Of a stretch of 64,000 nucleotides of DNA, positions 59,791-64,000 are shown in pieces. The translations under genes and the position numbers were made by a program. The notes beneath the pieces were generated by a model, which was not told where the DNA came from, searched no databases, and saw nothing but the letters and a program-made list of their open reading frames with translations. Positions within the stretch are counted from its first letter, which is position 1. Each line of letters begins with the position of its first letter. Origin of the DNA: Pseudomonadota bacterium (GTDB lineage Bacteria > Pseudomonadota > Gammaproteobacteria > Steroidobacterales > MnTg04); NCBI GenBank assembly GCA_022560735.1, contig JADFSO010000004.1:1-64000 (forward strand), written 5' to 3'.

Positions 59791-61218
59791 ATGAGTAAAC
59801 GGTTTGATGTAGTGATTATTGGCGCCGGTCCGGCCGGCTATGTGGCCGCCATTCGCGCAGCCCAGCTTGGCATGTCGGTTGCCTGTATAGACGACTGGAA
59901 GAACCCCGATGGCAGCTTGTCCTATGGCGGCACTTGTCTGAACGCCGGCTGCATTCCGTCCAAGGCATTGCTGGAGTCATCCGAGCTGGTGCACAGGGCA
60001 AAACACGAGTTTGCGACGCACGGTATCGATACCGGTCCGGTCAAGGTCGATCTGGCGAAAATGCAGCAGCGCAAGGCCGGCATCGTAAAACAACTGACCG
60101 GCGGTATTGCCGCGTTGTTCAAGGCGAACAAGATCACGGCGTTGCAAGGCCGCGGGCGCTTGCTCAAGGAGCGCAAGGTGGAGTTCACGCCGCATGGCGG
60201 CAAAGCGGAAATCCTGGGCGGCAAAAACATCATCCTGGCCTCGGGCTCGATACCGGCGGAACTCAGGCAAGTGCCTTTCGACGGCAAGACCATTGTCGAT
60301 TCGTGGGGCGGGCTCGAGTTCGACGCGGTGCCAAAACGGCTGGCCGTCATCGGCGGCGGTGTGATCGGGCTGGAACTTGGCAGCGTCTGGCAACGCCTGG
60401 GAGCCGAGGTCGTCATCCTCGAAGCGCTCGACGATTTCCTGTTTATGATTGACCGGCAGATTGCCAGGGACACGCAGCGCCAGTTCAAACGCCAGGGGCT
60501 CGATATTCGCCTGGGAGCAAAAGTCAGCGGCGCCACGACGAACAAGTCGGGAATCAAGCTGACCTATGCCGATAGCAAGGGTGAACAAAGCGTCGAGGTG
60601 GACAAGGTAATCGTTTGCGTCGGTCGTCGGCCAAACAGCGTGGATTTGTTCGAGAAAAATTGCGGGCTAAAAACGGATGCCAGCGGTTTCGTCGAAGTGG
60701 ACAATCAATGTCGCACCGGTGTTGCCAATGTCTGGGCGATCGGCGACCTGGTTCGTGGACCGATGCTCGCCCACAAAGGATCGGAAGAGGGCGTCATGGT
60801 CGCCGATCTGATTGCCGGCGAAATCAGCGAAGTCAATTACCACACGATCCCGTCGATTATATATACCGCACCGGAAATCGCCTGGGTTGGCCAGAATGAA
60901 GAGGAAGTCAGGAAAAGCGGGCGAACTTACAAGGTGGGTACTTTTTCGTTCGCCGCCAACGGCCGGGCCAAAGCGATGGAAATGGCCGCCGGCATGGTAA
61001 AAATTATCGCCGCGAAGGATGACGATGAAATACTCGGGGTTCATATCGCCGGGCCGATGGCCGGGGAGCTGATCGCGGAGGCAGTGCTGGCCATGGAATT
61101 TTCCGCCAGCGCCGAAGATCTTCAACGAACCATCCACGGTCATCCGACGCTGTCTGAGGCGCTGCACGAGGCGGCCCTGGCAGTGGACAACCGGGCCATC
61201 CACGCGCTCAATAATTAA
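59791..61218 (+). CDS. lpdA: dihydrolipoyl dehydrogenase (E3)
   Basis: Lpd reoxidises dihydrolipoyl groups of 2-oxoacid dehydrogenases with NAD. The 475-residue flavoprotein has the FAD motif VVIIGAGPAGYVAAIRAAQLG, redox Cys49/Cys54 in GGTCLNAGCIPSKAL, the NAD motif LAVIGGGVIGLELGSVWQRLG, VWAIGDLVRGPMLAHKGSEEG and the C-terminal HGHPTLSEALHEAALAV with the catalytic His-Glu. It begins 9 bases after sucB. Its position in the sucAB operon indicates a dedicated E3 for 2-oxoglutarate dehydrogenase, unlike E. coli, where lpd lies with the pyruvate dehydrogenase genes. Confidence 0.97.
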   Translation: MSKRFDVVIIGAGPAGYVAAIRAAQLGMSVACIDDWKNPDGSLSYGGTCLNAGCIPSKALLESSELVHRAKHEFATHGIDTGPVKVDLAKMQQRKAGIVKQLTGGIAALFKANKITALQGRGRLLKERKVEFTPHGGKAEILGGKNIILASGSIPAELRQVPFDGKTIVDSWGGLEFDAVPKRLAVIGGGVIGLELGSVWQRLGAEVVILEALDDFLFMIDRQIARDTQRQFKRQGLDIRLGAKVSGATTNKSGIKLTYADSKGEQSVEVDKVIVCVGRRPNSVDLFEKNCGLKTDASGFVEVDNQCRTGVANVWAIGDLVRGPMLAHKGSEEGVMVADLIAGEISEVNYHTIPSIIYTAPEIAWVGQNEEEVRKSGRTYKVGTFSFAANGRAKAMEMAAGMVKIIAAKDDDEILGVHIAGPMAGELIAEAVLAMEFSASAEDLQRTIHGHPTLSEALHEAALAVDNRAIHALNN

Positions 61219-61224
61219 GGAATA

Positions 61225-63414
61225 TCAGGCTTCTCTTTTTGCGCTGACAACATTGGTCAGGGACGTCAGGCGATGCAAAACCCGGCTGAGCTTGTCCAGG
61301 CCGCTGACTTCAATCCCCAGTCGAATCTCGGCGGTGTTGTGTATGGCATCGGTCGAAGTGTCCAGGCTGAAAATGCGAATTTTTTCATCGGCCAGCAAGG
61401 TTGTCACGTCCTTGATCAATCCCGACCGGTCATAGGCCTTGACGCTGATGCTGGCCGGATAAACATCCTCCTGGGTGCCGGTCCAGGAAACATCGAGGAC
61501 GCGCTCGGGTCGCCTCGCCATTAAAGCCAAAAGATTTCCGCAGTTGTCCCGGTGGACGGTGACGCCTCGTCCCTGGGTCAGGTATCCACGAATTTGCTCC
61601 GGGGGAACGGGCTGACAACAGCGGGCGAATCCCGTCATCAGGTCGCCAACGCCCTGAACGCTTACTTTTCCTTTGCCCAAACGAGTGCCGGGCCGGGTTT
61701 TGCGCGCTTTCAGCGTGAATTTTTCCGCCGGCCGCTCGAATCTCTGGATCGCGCTGGCAACGGCCATGACGGTTATTTCGCCGTTGCCCAGTGCTATGTA
61801 CATCTCGTCAGCGGTGCCAAAATGCAACAATCGGGCCAGCTTGAGGTGCTCGAATTTCTTGTAGCCCAGGCGCGATAGTTCCCGCTCCAGCATGGCGCGG
61901 CCCTGGCGCTGGTTTTGTTCCTGGTCTTGTCGCCTGAACCAGCTGCGAACCTTGATCCGGGCGCGGGACGAAGCCAGGAATCCGAGTTGCGGGATCAGCC
62001 AGTCGCGGCTGGGTTTGGATTCCTTGCCGGTCAAAATCTCGACCTGCTGGCCATTGGCCAGTTTGTAGGTCAGTGGAACCATGCGCCCGTTGACCTTGGC
62101 CCCGCGGCAGCGGTGTCCGACATCGGTGTGTATGTGGTAGGCGAAATCCAGTGGCGTACCGCCCATGGGCAGATCGACGACATCGCCGCGTGGACTGATC
62201 GCATAGACCCTGTCTTCGAATATTTCGCTTTGTACGCGGCTCAGAAAATCCTCGTCGCTGGCGTCGTTTTCGACCGGCTCGAGCAAGCGGCGCAGCCAGA
62301 CGACTTTCTGCTCGAAAGCGCTGTCGCGTTTGCCGCCTTCCTTGTATTGCCAATGCGCCGCCACCCCGAGCTCGGCATGCTGATGCATTTCCGCGGTACG
62401 AATCTGGATTTCCAGCGCTTTGCCTTGCGGGCCGATGACCGCCGTATGCAGCGACTGGTACAGGTTTTCTTTTGGCGTCGCGATGTAATCGTCGAATTCG
62501 CCCTGGATATACGGCCAGGCGCCGTGCACGATGCCCAACGCAGCGTAACAATCGGCGACGCTGCCCACCATGATGCGAATAGCCCGGATATCGAATACCT
62601 GCCCAAAGGCCAGGTTATTGCGCTGCATTTTGCGCCAGATGCTGTAGATGTGTTTTGGTCGGCCACTGATTTCCGCATCGACTCCCGCTTTTTTCAATTC
62701 TTTGTGCAACAAATTCTGCACCTGCCCGATATAAGTCTCGCGGTCGGTGCGTTTTTCACGCAGGTCACGAGCTATCCGTCGATAGTGCCCGGGTTCCAGG
62801 TAGCGAAACGCCAGGTCCTCAAGTTCCCACTTCAGTTGCCAGATTCCCAGCAGGTTGGCCAAGGGGGCGAAAACGATTCGCGTTTCGGTCGCCGCCCGGC
62901 GTTGCTCGGCGACCGGCGATTTTTTCAAACAGCGCATGCGATAGAGCTGGTCCGCCAGCCGGACCAGCACCAGCCGGACATCGCTGACGACGGTCAGCAA
63001 CATTTTTCTGAGCGCCTCGGCCTGGTCGCCGCCCAGCCCGCCATGTTCCGGGATATCGCCCGGGATACGGGTGCGATCCAGTTTAACGAGCTGCTCCGCC
63101 AGCCTGGCGACGGATACGCCAAATTGCGCCTCAACCTGGTCGCGCGACAGGCAGCCGGCCGCTATGGCCGGGAACAGGGCGGCGGCGCGGATCAACGCCT
63201 GGTCCGCGCTCAGCTTTGCCACGGTATCGGCAAGCGCGGCAGCCCGATCGAGGCAGAATCGGCCGGTCTCGCCTGTGTCGGCGAGCTTGCCGCTCAGCCA
63301 GACCATCGTGCCTGCAAAAGTTTCCGGGTGTGTTTCGGGCATTTTTCGGGTCGTTCCAGGGCGTACTTTTTGCGTGTTCGACCGGGGGAATACCGGTATC
63401 ATATGCGGCTTCAT
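61225..63414 (-). CDS. relA: GTP pyrophosphokinase RelA
   Basis: RelA makes (p)ppGpp on ribosomes stalled by uncharged tRNA. The 729-residue protein has a degenerate HD domain without HDxxED (residues about 60-190), so hydrolysis is not expected. In the synthetase domain the loop reads EFDD (Glu306, Asp308, Asp309), the acidic ExDD type of monofunctional RelA, followed by IQIRTAEMHQHAELGVAAHWQYKEG. TGS (PRGDVVDLPMGGTPLDFAYHIHTDVGHRC), helical, ZFD-type (FARCCQPVPPEQIRGYLTQGRGVTVHRDNCGN) and ACT domains follow. The start could be any of several codons before residue 40. It is convergent with lpd. Confidence 0.95.
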   Translation of the reverse strand: MKPHMIPVFPRSNTQKVRPGTTRKMPETHPETFAGTMVWLSGKLADTGETGRFCLDRAAALADTVAKLSADQALIRAAALFPAIAAGCLSRDQVEAQFGVSVARLAEQLVKLDRTRIPGDIPEHGGLGGDQAEALRKMLLTVVSDVRLVLVRLADQLYRMRCLKKSPVAEQRRAATETRIVFAPLANLLGIWQLKWELEDLAFRYLEPGHYRRIARDLREKRTDRETYIGQVQNLLHKELKKAGVDAEISGRPKHIYSIWRKMQRNNLAFGQVFDIRAIRIMVGSVADCYAALGIVHGAWPYIQGEFDDYIATPKENLYQSLHTAVIGPQGKALEIQIRTAEMHQHAELGVAAHWQYKEGGKRDSAFEQKVVWLRRLLEPVENDASDEDFLSRVQSEIFEDRVYAISPRGDVVDLPMGGTPLDFAYHIHTDVGHRCRGAKVNGRMVPLTYKLANGQQVEILTGKESKPSRDWLIPQLGFLASSRARIKVRSWFRRQDQEQNQRQGRAMLERELSRLGYKKFEHLKLARLLHFGTADEMYIALGNGEITVMAVASAIQRFERPAEKFTLKARKTRPGTRLGKGKVSVQGVGDLMTGFARCCQPVPPEQIRGYLTQGRGVTVHRDNCGNLLALMARRPERVLDVSWTGTQEDVYPASISVKAYDRSGLIKDVTTLLADEKIRIFSLDTSTDAIHNTAEIRLGIEVSGLDKLSRVLHRLTSLTNVVSAKREA

Positions 63415-63440
63415 AATAGCTTACCGCCAAGGGCTTATGA

Positions 63441-63626
63441 ATGCGGGTTTTTCTGTCGTTTGCCGGGCTATTGCTGCCGCCGTCAAGCAGTCATCGCCTG
63501 CAATCCTCGGTGAGCGTTGATGCGGGGCTTTTCAGCGGTATGCGAAAAATCCATGTCGGGTATGATTTGGATCCGCAGGTGAATTTTGACAACGGCCTGA
63601 ATATTGGCCTGAAGATGAGGTTGTAG
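63441..63626 (+). CDS. short ORF before yebC (uncertain)
   Basis: A 61-codon frame with a hydrophobic N-terminus and a C-terminal part that reads like protein ([19 protein letters not shown] and NIGLKMRL). The end has the alternation of a barrel strand, so it could be a leftover of an outer membrane protein. It has no clear ribosome binding site and could also be chance sequence in the relA-yebC gap. Confidence 0.25.
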   Translation: MRVFLSFAGLLLPPSSSHRLQSSVSVDAGLFSGMRKIHVGYDLDPQVNFDNGLNIGLKMRL

Positions 63627-63633
63627 GCACGCC

Positions 63634-64000
63634 ATGGCAGGTCACAGCAAGTGGGCAAACATTCAGCACCGCAAGGGCGCCCAGGACAAAAAACGCGGCA
63701 AGCTGTTTACCAAGCTGATGCGTGAAATCACCATAGCGGCCCGGATGGGTGGACCCGATCCGGATGCCAATCCCAGGCTGCGCACGGCGATTGACAAAGC
63801 CAGGGGCCAGAGCATGCCCAGGGACAATATCGAAAGGGCGCTCAAACGGGGGGCGGGTGACATCGAAGGCGCCGATTACGAGGAGATTCGTTATGAAGGG
63901 TATGGCCCGGGCGGGGTCGCGGTGATCGTGGATTGCCTGACCGACAATCGCAACCGGACAGTGGCCGAAGTCAGGCACGCCTTTAGCAAGTACGGGGGCA
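63634..64000 (+). CDS. yebC: YebC/PmpR family regulatory protein, 3'-truncated by window edge
   Basis: YebC/TACO1-family proteins are DNA- or ribosome-associated regulators; some relieve ribosome stalling on proline stretches. The first 122 codons are visible. They start [23 protein letters not shown] and continue [45 protein letters not shown] and [31 protein letters not shown], diagnostic of the family. The rest lies beyond 64000. In many proteobacteria ruvC follows. Confidence 0.96.
   Translation, partial: MAGHSKWANIQHRKGAQDKKRGKLFTKLMREITIAARMGGPDPDANPRLRTAIDKARGQSMPRDNIERALKRGAGDIEGADYEEIRYEGYGPGGVAVIVDCLTDNRNRTVAEVRHAFSKYGG

Noticed and set aside
61915..63513. 532-codon open frame opposite relA
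   Set aside because: Antisense of RelA with no domain.

Overview
The window is chromosomal DNA of a GC-rich (roughly 60%, judged by eye) gammaproteobacterium. The evidence is gene order: rne/rluC/maf/rpmF/plsX/fabH, then clpS-clpA-infA-aat-trxB-ftsK-lolA-rarA-serS, are arrangements known from E. coli and its relatives. The split RelA-type (p)ppGpp synthetase, the Lpp/OprI-like lipoprotein and the type II secretion genes fit too. No gene identifies the genus. A marine or soil lineage outside the enterics is my inference. Almost everything is ordinary core genome; there is no rRNA operon, CRISPR array, prophage or intact insertion sequence.

Layout. 1-1.7 kb: 3' part of a beta-helix-like protein and a low-molecular-weight tyrosine phosphatase. 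1.7-9 kb: RNase E, RluC, Maf/YceF, then the rpmF-plsX-fabH lipid cluster behind a near-consensus promoter (yceD and fabD/fabG/acpP are missing from the usual arrangement). 9-13.3 kb: YkvA-like protein, an L,D-transpeptidase convergent with an alanine-zipper lipoprotein that ends in lysine, and a large FAD oxidoreductase. 13.4-19.5 kb: a compact SOS mutagenesis operon, lexA-imuA-imuB-dnaE2, behind two LexA boxes. 19.4-25.2 kb: gspCDEF of a type II secretion system. 25.4-27.6 kb: a CHASE2 adenylate cyclase, divergent from gspC across a CRP-like site. 27.7-40.1 kb: N-end-rule proteolysis (ClpS, ClpA, Aat) with IF-1, then TrxB, alanine dehydrogenase, FtsK, LolA, a VanZ-like protein, RarA, CrcB and SerRS. 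40.1-45.3 kb: a large MscS-type channel, tRNA-Ser, a histidine phosphatase, TrmH (apparently without a normal start codon), a Bcp-type peroxiredoxin, tRNA-Ala and tRNA-Arg. 45.3-54 kb is the most accessory stretch: repeat remnants, a cyclopropane fatty acid synthase behind an overlapping upstream ORF, a cupredoxin-like protein plus porin opposite a Cache/HAMP/GGDEF/EAL protein, and an OPT-family transporter. 54-61.2 kb: two small membrane proteins and the sucA-sucB-lpd operon. 61.2-64 kb: RelA and the start of YebC.

How parts work together: LexA represses its own operon, which also makes the ImuA/ImuB/DnaE2 translesion machinery. ClpS delivers N-degron substrates to ClpA, and Aat creates such N-degrons. 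GspC/D/E/F form the outer-membrane link, secretin, ATPase and platform of one secretion machine whose pseudopilin genes must lie elsewhere. SucA/SucB/Lpd make the complete 2-oxoglutarate dehydrogenase complex. The L,D-transpeptidase may attach the neighbouring lipoprotein to peptidoglycan. The least explained locus is the cupredoxin-like/porin/c-di-GMP module at 47.3-51.9 kb.
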